A stretch of 39,382 nucleotides of DNA from Prosthecobacter sp. GTDB taxonomy: Bacteria > Verrucomicrobiota > Verrucomicrobiia > Verrucomicrobiales > Verrucomicrobiaceae. Positions 9,003-16,698 of the stretch are shown here, piece after piece; position 1 is the stretch's first letter, and each line of letters opens with the position of its first letter. The notes below the pieces were generated by a model. That model worked only from the letters and a program-made list of their open reading frames with translations, had not been told where the DNA came from and made no database searches. Position numbers and translations under genes: made by a program. The stretch spans positions 1 through 39,382 of the forward strand of contig NZ_JAGRPF010000182.1 of assembly GCF_020439865.1 (NCBI RefSeq), written 5' to 3'.

Positions 9003-10333
9003 CGAGTCTGCAGCCTTTTACATCACCTCCGCGCTGGCTGCCGTTGCGTCTGCTGCTGGGCGGCGTGATTGCTGCAGCGCTGGTGCTGCTTGCCAGTCAT
9101 CGTGATTGGAATTGGAGCATCCTGATATTGTCAGAATCATTCGGGTCCGGATTGGGGTGGCGTTGCGGTTTGAGTTTGATCGTGCTTGTCCTTTCCCTGC
9201 TGCTGGCGCTTTGCATTGGGTTGCTCGTGGGATTGTCTGCACGAAACATTGGGCCGCGTGCGGAGGCGTCCGTCGCGTTTCTGGGTCGCATGCTCGCCTG
9301 TGTGCCGGTCGTGGTCGCGGTGTGGGGTTTCATTGGCGGCTGGGTGGGACATCTCGGCTGGCCGGTTGAGTCGCTGATGCCGGCGCAGTTTCCTGAGACG
9401 CGGGAGAGCTGGCAGATCCTGACGGCACGCATGCTTTGGGAGTTTCTGGCTCCGGTGCTGGTGCTGGCGCTGCCACTGACGGGAGAGATGATTCATGGCG
9501 TCGTCATGGACGGCACGGAGACCGTGAATCTGGAGTTTTCGTTGTGCGCCCGTAGTGTGCCCAAAGGGTCGCGTCTCTGGTTTCATCACCTGCGGCAGCT
9601 GGCACCGCTGCTGCGGGTGCGCCTGCAGTCGCTGTGTCTCATCGCGCCGGTGTATCTCATCATCATCGAAGACGCGCTGCGTTTCGTCGGCTGGGGCGGT
9701 GCGCTGGCCCACAGCCTTCGGTCGGGGGATGCCGACGGAGTCGCGCTCGGGTTTGTCAGCGGAGGGGCCATGATGGCGCTGCTCTGTTCGTGCCTGCACT
9801 TGTTGCACGGCCGCGTGGAGCCTGTCCGCGGCATCGCAGTCACGCTCGTCTGGCAGCCATGGCTGCTCTGGGCTTTGGGTGTGATGGCGCTGCTGCCAGG
9901 AGCCTCGCTGACGTGGGCGGTCCTGTGGTTTGCCGTGCTCCTGTCTGGAAGCGCAGGCTGGTATCGCATCTGGAGTCGCATTGAAGAGCAGCTTCCCGCG
10001 GAAGCCTCCCGCGCCCTCGGAGCGTCTGAACGAGTGATCTGGCGTCAGCACTTCGCTCCTCTTCAGGCTCGCATGCTCGCGGCCTGGATCTGCGCGGTGT
10101 CCGCACAGACGCTGCTGGGCATTGCCATGGCCTGCGCCCTGCAGCCACGGCTGATCGGCGGGCTCAGTGAACCGCTTGCCAGACTCTTGCGCCCGCTGGC
10201 GGTCTCGACGATCCATGATGCCGCGCAGACGCTCGCCGATCCTGCGGCGTTGCTTCAAGCCGGTGGTGGCATCGCGCTTGTCGCCTTGTGTTTGGCTCAA
10301 GTCAGCCGCATCGTCCAGCCTCGAATCCTTTGA
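8999..10333 (+). CDS. ABC transporter permease with two tandem permease domains
   Basis: This 444-residue polytopic inner-membrane protein starts in the ATGA overlap with the binding protein; the frame is open further upstream but only inside that gene. The first half has about six helices and a degenerate EAA loop near residues 176-200 (SLCARSVPKGSRLWFHHLRQ). IIEDALRFVGWGGAL follows, corresponding to the EASLSFLGLG block of DppC-type permeases. The second half carries a better EAA loop near residues 333-350 (PAEASRALGASERVIWRQHF) and more helices. Normal peptide transporters encode two separate permeases (DppB and DppC); here one chain seems to supply both. It is probably the membrane core for the adjacent binding protein and ATPase. 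Substrate and direction are unknown. Confidence 0.8.
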   Translation: MTSLQPFTSPPRWLPLRLLLGGVIAAALVLLASHRDWNWSILILSESFGSGLGWRCGLSLIVLVLSLLLALCIGLLVGLSARNIGPRAEASVAFLGRMLACVPVVVAVWGFIGGWVGHLGWPVESLMPAQFPETRESWQILTARMLWEFLAPVLVLALPLTGEMIHGVVMDGTETVNLEFSLCARSVPKGSRLWFHHLRQLAPLLRVRLQSLCLIAPVYLIIIEDALRFVGWGGALAHSLRSGDADGVALGFVSGGAMMALLCSCLHLLHGRVEPVRGIAVTLVWQPWLLWALGVMALLPGASLTWAVLWFAVLLSGSAGWYRIWSRIEEQLPAEASRALGASERVIWRQHFAPLQARMLAAWICAVSAQTLLGIAMACALQPRLIGGLSEPLARLLRPLAVSTIHDAAQTLADPAALLQAGGGIALVALCLAQVSRIVQPRIL

Positions 10334-10337
10334 TCCC

Positions 10338-11210
10338 ATGTCCGACGACTCCACGCCTCAGGCTGATGTGCCGCTGCTTTGCATCCGCGATTTGCAGATC
10401 GAATTTGGACGTCATGGCGCCGAGCCGATGAAGGCCGTCAAAGGCATCGACCTCGAACTCAAGCAGGGCGAATGCATCGCCCTTGTCGGTGAGAGCGGCA
10501 GCGGCAAAAGCGCCACGGCGCTTTCGTTTGCCCGTCTGCTGCCCGAACCGCCGGCCAGCATCACGGCAAGGCAGATGACGCTGAACGGTCATCACATCCT
10601 CGAGATGAGCGAGCGTGAGCTGCGTTCGATTCGCGGCAAAGAGATCGCCTACATCTTCCAGGAGCCGACGACGTCGCTCAACCCGGTGCTCACCATCCGC
10701 ACGCAGATTGGGGAGGCGCTCGCCCTGCATCGCCCGGACGTCGCGAAGGCGGATCGCGACGACGAAATCGTGAAGTGGCTCGACAAGGTCGGCATCGTCG
10801 ATTCGCGCAAGCGACTGAACGCTTATCCGCATGAGCTCAGCGGCGGCATGCAGCAGCGTGTCATGATCGCCATGGCGCTTTGTACCCAGCCGAAGCTTCT
10901 CATCGCCGACGAGCCGACCACCGCGCTCGACGTGACCATTCAAAAGCAGATCATGGACCTGCTCGCGCAGCTTCGGCGTGATCTCGACATGAGCATCATC
11001 CTCATCACGCACAATCTCGGCATCATCCGCAGCGTGGTGGACCGCGTGGCCGTCATGTTCCGCGGCAAGATCGTCGAGACGGGTCCCGTGGACGAAATTC
11101 TTCGCAATCCGCAGCACGCCTACACGAAGGCGCTGCTCGCGTGTGTGCCGCGCATGGGCGCGAAGCAGCCGCGCTTGAAGGCCATCGACTACGCCGCGCT
11201 GGAGGCGTAA
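10338..11210 (+). CDS. Oligopeptide-type ABC transporter ATP-binding protein (DppD-like)
   Basis: This 290-residue cytoplasmic ATPase has all nucleotide-binding motifs: Walker A GESGSGKSA (51-59), a Q-loop in IAYIFQEPTTSLNPVLT, the signature LSGGMQQRV, Walker B LLIADEPTTALDV, and the switch histidine in LITHNLGI. The end GPVDEILRNPQHAYTKALL is the characteristic C-terminal element of OppD/DppD. It begins four bases after the permease stop. Only one ATPase gene is present, whereas Dpp/Opp systems usually have two (D and F), so it would have to act as a homodimer or pair with an ATPase encoded elsewhere. The family's C-terminal Cys-rich [4Fe-4S] segment is not visible. Confidence 0.92.
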   Translation: MSDDSTPQADVPLLCIRDLQIEFGRHGAEPMKAVKGIDLELKQGECIALVGESGSGKSATALSFARLLPEPPASITARQMTLNGHHILEMSERELRSIRGKEIAYIFQEPTTSLNPVLTIRTQIGEALALHRPDVAKADRDDEIVKWLDKVGIVDSRKRLNAYPHELSGGMQQRVMIAMALCTQPKLLIADEPTTALDVTIQKQIMDLLAQLRRDLDMSIILITHNLGIIRSVVDRVAVMFRGKIVETGPVDEILRNPQHAYTKALLACVPRMGAKQPRLKAIDYAALEA

Positions 11211-11252
11211 TCGCCGTTGCGGCCCGCTGGTGAGTCGTGGTAGCCTCTGGGC

Positions 11253-11723
11253 ATGAAAACGCTTCTCGTGCTTTTCGCGGTCGCGATGCCGCTCGGCGCT
11301 CAGGTGGTCAATCCCACCACCGGCAAGAAGTTTGAGACCCGCACCATCAACGGCAGCGGTGGTAACAGCGGTGTCAGCATCAACAACACCGCCCAACCGG
11401 CTGCGCCGACCAAGACTAAACTCACATCTTATTTCATGCTTGGTGAGCCGCGGCAGTGGAAAAGCACGGATGGCAGGTCGCTGCTGGGCACCATCATCAC
11501 CTTCGAGGAGTCTGTAATCGAGTTCGATGCCGCGAATCCCGCAGCGGCACGCGAAGCGGTGGAAAAGGCGCCGCCCGCCAAGCTGCCCGAAAAACCCACG
11601 CTCATCCGCGACGGCAAGGTGCGCCTTTTGGTGAACAAAAAGCCCGTCGAAGTTCCGCTGGAACGTCTCAGCGAGGATGACCGCAAGTATGTGGACGATT
11701 TGAACGCCAGGCTGCCAAAGTGA
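11253..11723 (+). CDS. Small exported protein with SHD1-like C-terminal domain
   Basis: This 156-residue protein has a signal peptide, MKTLLVLFAVAMPLGAQ. A low-complexity Ser/Thr/Asn/Gly region follows (residues about 25-60). The C-terminal part holds two strand clusters, RQWKSTDGRSLLGTIITFEE and GKVRLLVNKKPVEVPLERL, ending SEDDRKYVDDLNARL. The W..DGR....l...v.l...V.vPL..LSedD..Yv pattern resembles the SHD1 (SLA1 homology 1) module that is widespread in exported proteins of Verrucomicrobiota and Planctomycetota, where its role is undefined. The gene lies 42 bp after the ATPase, possibly in the same transcript. No catalytic residues are apparent. Confidence 0.65.
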   Translation: MKTLLVLFAVAMPLGAQVVNPTTGKKFETRTINGSGGNSGVSINNTAQPAAPTKTKLTSYFMLGEPRQWKSTDGRSLLGTIITFEESVIEFDAANPAAAREAVEKAPPAKLPEKPTLIRDGKVRLLVNKKPVEVPLERLSEDDRKYVDDLNARLPK

Positions 11724-11762
11724 TCTGATCATTGCTGTGCTTTCACCCGCCGGCATCTTCCC

Positions 11763-11960
11763 ATGAAACACGTTCACGCAGGCCTGACCCTCCTCGCCGC
11801 AGCCTTGCTGCCCGGCTGCTCGGTGTTATCGGACTCGTCCCCACCCAAAACCACCAGTGAAATCCAGGCGGAGGCACTTTCCGGTCAGGTGCCCGACAAC
11901 GTCCGTGATCCGCGCCCTCAGATGCCTCCCATGGGCCCGCTGGGCATGCCGATGCGCTGA
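11763..11960 (+). CDS. Small putative lipoprotein
   Basis: This 65-residue protein has a lipoprotein signal: MKHVHAGLTLLAAALLPGCS, with a lipobox-like LPGC around cysteine 19. The mature peptide is only about 46 residues. It is Pro/Ser-rich and ends in a Met/Pro/Gly-rich tail (MPPMGPLGMPMR), which looks unstructured. I recognise no family. It follows the SHD1-like gene by 39 bp in the same direction and ends three bases from the convergent response regulator. The lipobox and clean ATG support a real gene, but its size leaves room for doubt. Confidence 0.55.
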   Translation: MKHVHAGLTLLAAALLPGCSVLSDSSPPKTTSEIQAEALSGQVPDNVRDPRPQMPPMGPLGMPMR

Positions 11961-11963
11961 GTC

Positions 11964-12635
11964 TCAGCCGCCACCCAGCGCGTAACCCACACCGCGCACA
12001 GTGCGGATGAGCTTCTTGTCGTGCTCCTTGTCGATCTTCGAGCGCAGACGCTGGATGTACACCTCCACGAGATTGGTCTCAGGGTCCATGTTGTAGCCCC
12101 AGACGTGCTCGTAGATCTGCATGCGGCCAAACACGCGGCCCGGGCTGCGCATCAGGTGCTCCAGCAGTTCAAATTCACGCGTGCTCAGTTCGACATCCTC
12201 GCCGCCTCGGCTCACCTTTCGTTCAAGGAGATTCATGCAGAGGTCGTCCACGCGCAGCAGATGGCTTGATTCACCCGCCTTGCGGCGAACGACGGTATGC
12301 AGCCGTGCGGCCAATTCCTCGACGAAGAACGGTTTCGTCATGTAATCATCTGCGCCGAGGTTCAATCCTTCGATTTTCTCCGGCAGCGTGGAGCGTGCGG
12401 TGAGCATGATGACCGGCACGTTGTTGCGCTTCTCACGCAGGCCGCGCAGGATGCTCAGCCCGTCGCGGCCCGGCACCATGATGTCGAGCACCAGCGCATC
12501 GTAAGGCACGGTGGTGGCCATTTCCCAGGCTTCATCGCCGTCGCTCACTGCGTCCACCTGAATGCCCTGCTCTTCGAGGCCCTTTTTGGCAAAGGACAGC
12601 AGTTTGGCCTGGTCTTCGACGAGAAGGATGCGCAT
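11964..12635 (-). CDS. OmpR/PhoB-family response regulator, orphan
   Basis: This 223-residue protein is a complete two-domain regulator. The receiver domain has the acidic pocket E7/D8, phospho-acceptor D51 in LVLDIMVPGRDGL, T79 in IMLTAR and K101 in DDYMTKPF. The C-terminal winged helix shows ELSTREFELLEHLMRSPGRV and LIRTVRGVGYAL, the standard DNA-recognition and wing segments. The start at MRILLVED is fixed by the receiver fold; upstream codons are not conserved-looking. It would bind DNA as a phosphorylated dimer. No histidine kinase gene lies next to it: one neighbour is a convergent lipoprotein, and the other, 63 bp away and divergent, is a serine hydrolase that could be a target. Its signal cannot be inferred. 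Confidence 0.93.
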   Translation of the reverse strand: MRILLVEDQAKLLSFAKKGLEEQGIQVDAVSDGDEAWEMATTVPYDALVLDIMVPGRDGLSILRGLREKRNNVPVIMLTARSTLPEKIEGLNLGADDYMTKPFFVEELAARLHTVVRRKAGESSHLLRVDDLCMNLLERKVSRGGEDVELSTREFELLEHLMRSPGRVFGRMQIYEHVWGYNMDPETNLVEVYIQRLRSKIDKEHDKKLIRTVRGVGYALGGG

Positions 12636-12698
12636 GCCGCGGACGATGGGGCGCAAAGGCGGATTGTCCACCGGCACCTGGCGGTCTATGATCTCCGC

Positions 12699-13700
12699 GT
12701 GACACGCTTGCTGGCATTTCTGTCCTTCTTCACGCACTCACATGCTGTCGAGCCGCTGCCTGTGGAGCGCATTCAGGCCGTTGCGGCGTATTCGGCGGCG
12801 CATGGCGGGCATGCTCTGCTGATCGAGCAGAACGGCAGGATCCTGCACGAGTCTTATACGAACGGCCACATGAAGCGTGAGCCGCATCGCATCTACAGCG
12901 GCACGAAGGCCTTCTGGTGTCTGACCGCCTTCGCGGCGGAAAAGGAGGGCCTGCTCGATCTCGACGACCGCGTGAGCGACACGATCACCGAGTGGCAGGA
13001 TGACAAGCGCCGCAGCAAGATCACCGTGCGGCAGCTTCTGGATTTCAGCAGCGGCATGGAGCCGCTCTTCGGCCTGCATGAGAACGACTACAAAGACCGC
13101 ACCGCCTCGGCGATGAAGGCCGCGCTTGTCGGCACGACCGGCAAGTCCTTCATTTACGGCCCGGCGGCGCTGCAGGTGTATCACGAACTGCTCGCACGGA
13201 AGCTTCGCGAGAAAAAGCAGACGCCGGTGCGCTATCTCGAGCGCAAGGTGCTCGGGCCGCTCGATCTCGGCTCGCAGCGCTATCTGCCGGACCACCATGG
13301 CGCACCGCTGCTCGCTGCAGGCTTCATGCAGACGGCACGCCAGTGGTCGGAGCTTGGCGGATGGGTGCTGAAGCACGACGACATCATCTCCAAGATCAAA
13401 TCCAGCGACGCCAATCGCGCCTACGGCTTCGGCTTCTGGAACAACCATGCCGCCGAATCCAAGTATGCGCGAGAAGTCGACGTGGAAGACATGCTCGACA
13501 AGAAATGGCCCCAACAATCCTGGCGCAACGCCTGCCTCTGCCGCTCCGCCCCCGCTGATCTCATCGCCTGCATCGGCTCCTACGGTCAGCGTCTCTACAT
13601 CGTGCCGTCACAGAAGCTCGTCATCGTGCGTCTGGCGAAGGATTCGAAACCGAATGACGCGCAGATGCTGAGGCTGTTGTTTGCGCGGGATCAACGCTGA
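12699..13700 (+). CDS. Exported serine hydrolase (beta-lactamase fold)
   Basis: This protein has 333 residues from a GTG start at 12699, chosen because it gives a short signal-like leader (MTRLLAFLSFFTHSHA) right after the divergent regulator. The frame is open far upstream, but only antisense to that regulator. The catalytic SxxK is S67-G-T-K70 in HRIYSGTKAFW, and FIYGPAALQVYH supplies a YxP-like tyrosine motif. LLDFSSGMEPL matches the beta-lactamase-family helix after the active site (usually LLtHtSGl). It probably hydrolyses an ester or amide in the periplasm; the substrate is unknown. It is distinct from the Tat-exported hydrolase at 3.7-5.2 kb. It overlaps the convergent gene by 10 bp at the 3' ends. 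Confidence 0.78.
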   Translation: MTRLLAFLSFFTHSHAVEPLPVERIQAVAAYSAAHGGHALLIEQNGRILHESYTNGHMKREPHRIYSGTKAFWCLTAFAAEKEGLLDLDDRVSDTITEWQDDKRRSKITVRQLLDFSSGMEPLFGLHENDYKDRTASAMKAALVGTTGKSFIYGPAALQVYHELLARKLREKKQTPVRYLERKVLGPLDLGSQRYLPDHHGAPLLAAGFMQTARQWSELGGWVLKHDDIISKIKSSDANRAYGFGFWNNHAAESKYAREVDVEDMLDKKWPQQSWRNACLCRSAPADLIACIGSYGQRLYIVPSQKLVIVRLAKDSKPNDAQMLRLLFARDQR

Positions 13701-14809
13701 ACCGCCGGCTTCTCCTCCACCACCGGCAGCGCCTTTCTCACGACGGTCTTTGCCACGCCGTAAATCAGCGTGCTTCTGCCAGGCTGCCATTGATAGCCGA
13801 TGCCGAAGGGAAGCGTCGGGACTTGGTTGCGCCGATAGTATTCGGCGAGATCGGACTGGTAGTGCTGCTTAAACAGAGTGATTGGCCCGGGATACCAGCC
13901 GAAAGCTCGTACGTCCCACATGTCGCGCGGAAAGTCACGCCAGGGGATGCCGGAGTCGTCCTGCGTCATGGTGCGGCAGTGCAGAAGCAGATAGTCACGG
14001 ATCGTGGTAAACTCGCTGAGGTGCATGAGGTAGGAGGCGGACTTGGTGAAGCCGTTCATTTGGCCCAACGTGTCGCAGAAGCGAAGGAAGGACGGATCCT
14101 GCTTGAGAGCCCAGCTCGCGATGTTGGTGGAGAAGTAGTAGAGCGTCTGCGTCCCGCCCTTGGGGCCGGTGAAAGTGATGCGTGCGCCGGGAGTTTTGGT
14201 TTCTTTGTCGGTGATGACCTTGCCCTCGGCATCGAGCCAGATTTTTTCGACGTTCTGGATAAAGCAGCCGCAGCGGGCGAGGAAGACGTAGAGCACGGGA
14301 AGCGTGCCGGTGAGCTTCGTGGCCTGCAGATCCTTCTTCATGTCGGCGGTGATGAAGAAGCTGAAGCTGAGCGAGGCGTTGAGCGTGGTGCGCAGGTTGC
14401 GCAGCGAAGAGCCGAGTTCGCCCTCGCTCAGCTTGGTCACATCTGGCAGGGGGCCCACGGGTTCGACGGCGGCGAGGACGTAGGTGGAAGCATTTGGAAA
14501 GAACGTGTGCGCATGCAGGAAGTCCGGACCGCTGAAGACGTAGAGCAGCGGCGAGGGATCGCTGACCGCTTCTGGCAGGTTCAGGGGCGCCCATTCACGA
14601 ATCGCGCGGAACTGCCGTTCTTCAGCATCCGCCCAGACGGCATCGAGTTCCTTGGCGTGTGAGTTGAATCCGCCCCGCTGGGCGAGTTCGGCCAAGGGCG
14701 AGCCATCCTGAGGCAGTCCGGCGAGGAAACGCGCCTGATCATTCGGAGTTGGCTCTGATGCGATCGCGGCCCGGGTCAGGAGGAGCAGGGGCAGAAGAAG
14801 CTTTTTCAT
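13691..14809 (-). CDS. Exported protein of unknown function, coupled to APC permease
   Basis: This 372-residue protein starts MKKLLLPLLLLTRAAIASEP, a clear signal peptide. I do not recognise a named domain. The mature protein has YVFSGPDFLHAHTFFPNAS, an FSFFITADMKKDL stretch, a Cys pair in FLARCGCFIQNV, and IPWRDFPRDMWDVRAFGWYP near the C-terminus. Small groups of similar exported proteins have been annotated as hypothetical in this phylum. The ATG overlaps the permease stop (ATGA, 4 bp), so translation is probably coupled and the two products may work together at the envelope, for example in handling a substrate the permease imports. That role is inference from position only. Confidence 0.75.
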   Translation of the reverse strand: MKKLLLPLLLLTRAAIASEPTPNDQARFLAGLPQDGSPLAELAQRGGFNSHAKELDAVWADAEERQFRAIREWAPLNLPEAVSDPSPLLYVFSGPDFLHAHTFFPNASTYVLAAVEPVGPLPDVTKLSEGELGSSLRNLRTTLNASLSFSFFITADMKKDLQATKLTGTLPVLYVFLARCGCFIQNVEKIWLDAEGKVITDKETKTPGARITFTGPKGGTQTLYYFSTNIASWALKQDPSFLRFCDTLGQMNGFTKSASYLMHLSEFTTIRDYLLLHCRTMTQDDSGIPWRDFPRDMWDVRAFGWYPGPITLFKQHYQSDLAEYYRRNQVPTLPFGIGYQWQPGRSTLIYGVAKTVVRKALPVVEEKPAVQR

Positions 14810-16113
14810 GGGGTGCGTGGAGTACGCGGTGAGATGAAATAAATGATCCAGCCAAGCAAAATGAGCGCCATGCCGGCCAATGTTTCGTGCGGATGCTTCT
14901 TGGCCACGAACACCATCATCCACGCACTGATGCCTAGAAACAGCAGCGGCGTCACCGGATAGCCCCAGCAGCGGTACGGACGCGGCAGGTCGGGCTGTTT
15001 GAAGCGCAGCACGATCAGTCCTACCACGGTGGCAAACGAACCCAGTTGAATGCTGAACTGCACGCAGGTCAGCACCGTCTCGAAACTGGCCGTTAGCAGC
15101 AGCGTGACGACGATGCAAAGCTGAACGAACAACGCGGCCACCGGCACGCCGCGCTCGTCGCTTGCCGCGAGCGGTGAGAGAATGCGCAGGTCCTGGCCCA
15201 TGGTCTTCATCACACGCGGCCCCACCCAGGTCATCGCGCTGATGCTGGAAACCAGCCCGAGGCAGATCAGTCCCGACATGATCTTTCCTCCGGTGGCACC
15301 AAAGATGTGTTCCGCCGCGATGTGGCCGACCTCGAGCTTCCCGTCGAGCTCGCTCATCGGTGCGACGTGAAGAAACACGGCGTTGAGCGCGAGGTACAGT
15401 CCGGAGACCAGCAGCGTTCCCAGCGCGATCGCCCGCGGCACGTTCTTCTGCGGTTCACGAATCTCTCCGACGATGTAGGTGGCTGCGTTCCAGCCCGCGT
15501 AGGCATACATCACGTAAACAAGGCTCACCGCAAACGGGGTGCTGCCCAGGAGCTTGAAGTCACCAGGCACGGGCGTGAAGTGAACCGGCTGTCCTTTGCC
15601 CAGCCAAAAACCGGCGCCGATGAAAACGAGGATCAGCACCACCTTCAGCCAGGTCGCCGTGTTTTGAAACTTCGCGGCCACGTGGATGCCTCCCACGTGG
15701 ATCAACGTCACCACCCAGACCATGACGAGCGACCACGTTGTCGCCGGAGCCGAGGGAAAGATGCTGGAGAAGTATTTGCCGAAAGCCATCGCCGCCAGCG
15801 CGATGGGGGCCGCGAATCCCACTGTCACCGAGAGCCAGCCCGACAGGAAGCCGATCGACGGATGAAAAATTTTCGAGAGAAAGTGATACTCGCCGCCTGA
15901 GCGCGGCAGCGCCGCAGCGAGTTCGCCGTAGCACACCGCTCCGCAGAAGGCGCACACGCCGCCCACGAGCCAGAGCATCAGGATCGCAAATCCGGAGGGC
16001 AGGCCGCCGACTTGGAAACCCAGGGAAGTGAAGACCCCGGTGCCGATCATGTTTGCCACCACCACCGCCGTGGCTGTGATCAGTGAGATGCCCTGCGCTC
16101 GCGTGGTGCTCAT
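14806..16113 (-). CDS. APC-family amino-acid permease
   Basis: This 435-residue inner-membrane protein has about 12 hydrophobic segments. The first helix is unwound at the sequence VVVANMIGTGVFTSLGF, the IGxGIF-type substrate-binding motif of amino acid-polyamine-organocation transporters. SGGEYHFLSKIF after helix 3 and VGEIREPQKNVPRAI in the middle loop are family hallmarks (GGxYxY and ExxxPxRxxPRAI). ELAAALPRSGGEY also fits. Such permeases usually import an amino acid by proton symport or exchange it for a product; the substrate cannot be told from sequence here. The start MSTTRAQGISLITA is the first in-frame ATG with a normal N-terminus. It leads a two-gene unit with the exported protein downstream. 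Confidence 0.93.
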   Translation of the reverse strand: MSTTRAQGISLITATAVVVANMIGTGVFTSLGFQVGGLPSGFAILMLWLVGGVCAFCGAVCYGELAAALPRSGGEYHFLSKIFHPSIGFLSGWLSVTVGFAAPIALAAMAFGKYFSSIFPSAPATTWSLVMVWVVTLIHVGGIHVAAKFQNTATWLKVVLILVFIGAGFWLGKGQPVHFTPVPGDFKLLGSTPFAVSLVYVMYAYAGWNAATYIVGEIREPQKNVPRAIALGTLLVSGLYLALNAVFLHVAPMSELDGKLEVGHIAAEHIFGATGGKIMSGLICLGLVSSISAMTWVGPRVMKTMGQDLRILSPLAASDERGVPVAALFVQLCIVVTLLLTASFETVLTCVQFSIQLGSFATVVGLIVLRFKQPDLPRPYRCWGYPVTPLLFLGISAWMMVFVAKKHPHETLAGMALILLGWIIYFISPRTPRTP

Positions 16114-16222
16114 GGGCGCGATGGCTACGCGCTGGGCAGGGGAGCGTCAACTGTGCTTGAGACCTTTCAGAAGCGGCCAAAGCAGGACTTGCAGAGCCCG
16201 AAAACGGGCATTCCTTTTTCCC

Positions 16223-16555
16223 ATGAAAACGACATCCTCACATTTAACCAGGGGGGTGGTCATCGCGGTCAGCCTGCTGGCACTCTCTCAAGCCTGGCGG
16301 CTGGGCAGACAGCCCGCAAACGACCAAGTTCCTGAAAAAGTCATTACGGAGCTGAAACAGGAACTGCGCAGGGTCGAAACACCTCCGTCGCAGCCGGTCA
16401 TTCCCTCTGAGACTTCCGTCGAATTCGGAGACCGATGGGAACGGCCCCACAACCCGTGGAAGGATCCCACGGATCCCGACCGGATGTGGCACGACCAGCG
16501 TCAGCGCGCCAGTCAGGTGCTGATGCGATCTGATCTGCCTCCGCTCGACAGATAA
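16223..16555 (+). CDS. Small membrane-anchored protein, WHDQR family, copy 1
   Basis: This 110-residue protein starts at MKTTSSHLTRGVVIAVSLLA, with one N-terminal hydrophobic segment (residues about 9-26) that could be a signal anchor. It has a polar, proline-rich linker and a C-terminal block PTDPDRMWHDQRQRASQVL ending LPPLDR. That block recurs in the next gene (PTDPDSVWHDQRRRANQTL ending LPSLE), and the two N-termini share MKTTSS, so they are paralogues. I recognise no known domain. The upstream frame is open, but only antisense to the APC permease start, so the ATG after the C-rich stretch was chosen. Confidence 0.6.
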   Translation: MKTTSSHLTRGVVIAVSLLALSQAWRLGRQPANDQVPEKVITELKQELRRVETPPSQPVIPSETSVEFGDRWERPHNPWKDPTDPDRMWHDQRQRASQVLMRSDLPPLDR

Positions 16556-16588
16556 TCGTCCGCAGTCTTTGCAGGATGAAACATGCTT

Positions 16589-16612
16589 CCTCTCCGCCAA
16601 GTGGCGGGGAGG
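16589..16612. repeat. REP-like palindrome between the two paralogues
   Basis: CCTCTCCGCC (16589-16598) and GGCGGGGAGG (16603-16612) form a 10-bp stem with one G-T pair and an AAGT loop, followed by a G-rich stretch (GGTTGGGGGACGCGG). No T-run follows, so it is not a typical terminator. The C-rich/G-rich hairpin followed by GGTTGGGG resembles dispersed REP-type palindromes found between genes in many GC-rich genomes. Confidence 0.5.
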
Positions 16613-16698
16613 TTGGGGGACGCGGCAATCTGTTTGAGGCACTGCACAGGCAGTCCAAGAGGACTTGTCGGGAGGGAGATTCTGAGTTCACTCCCTCG

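Noticed and set aside
9137..10354. A 405-codon open frame on the - strand over the ABC permease.
   Set aside because: Gln/Arg/His-rich shadow of a membrane-protein gene; no helices or motifs.
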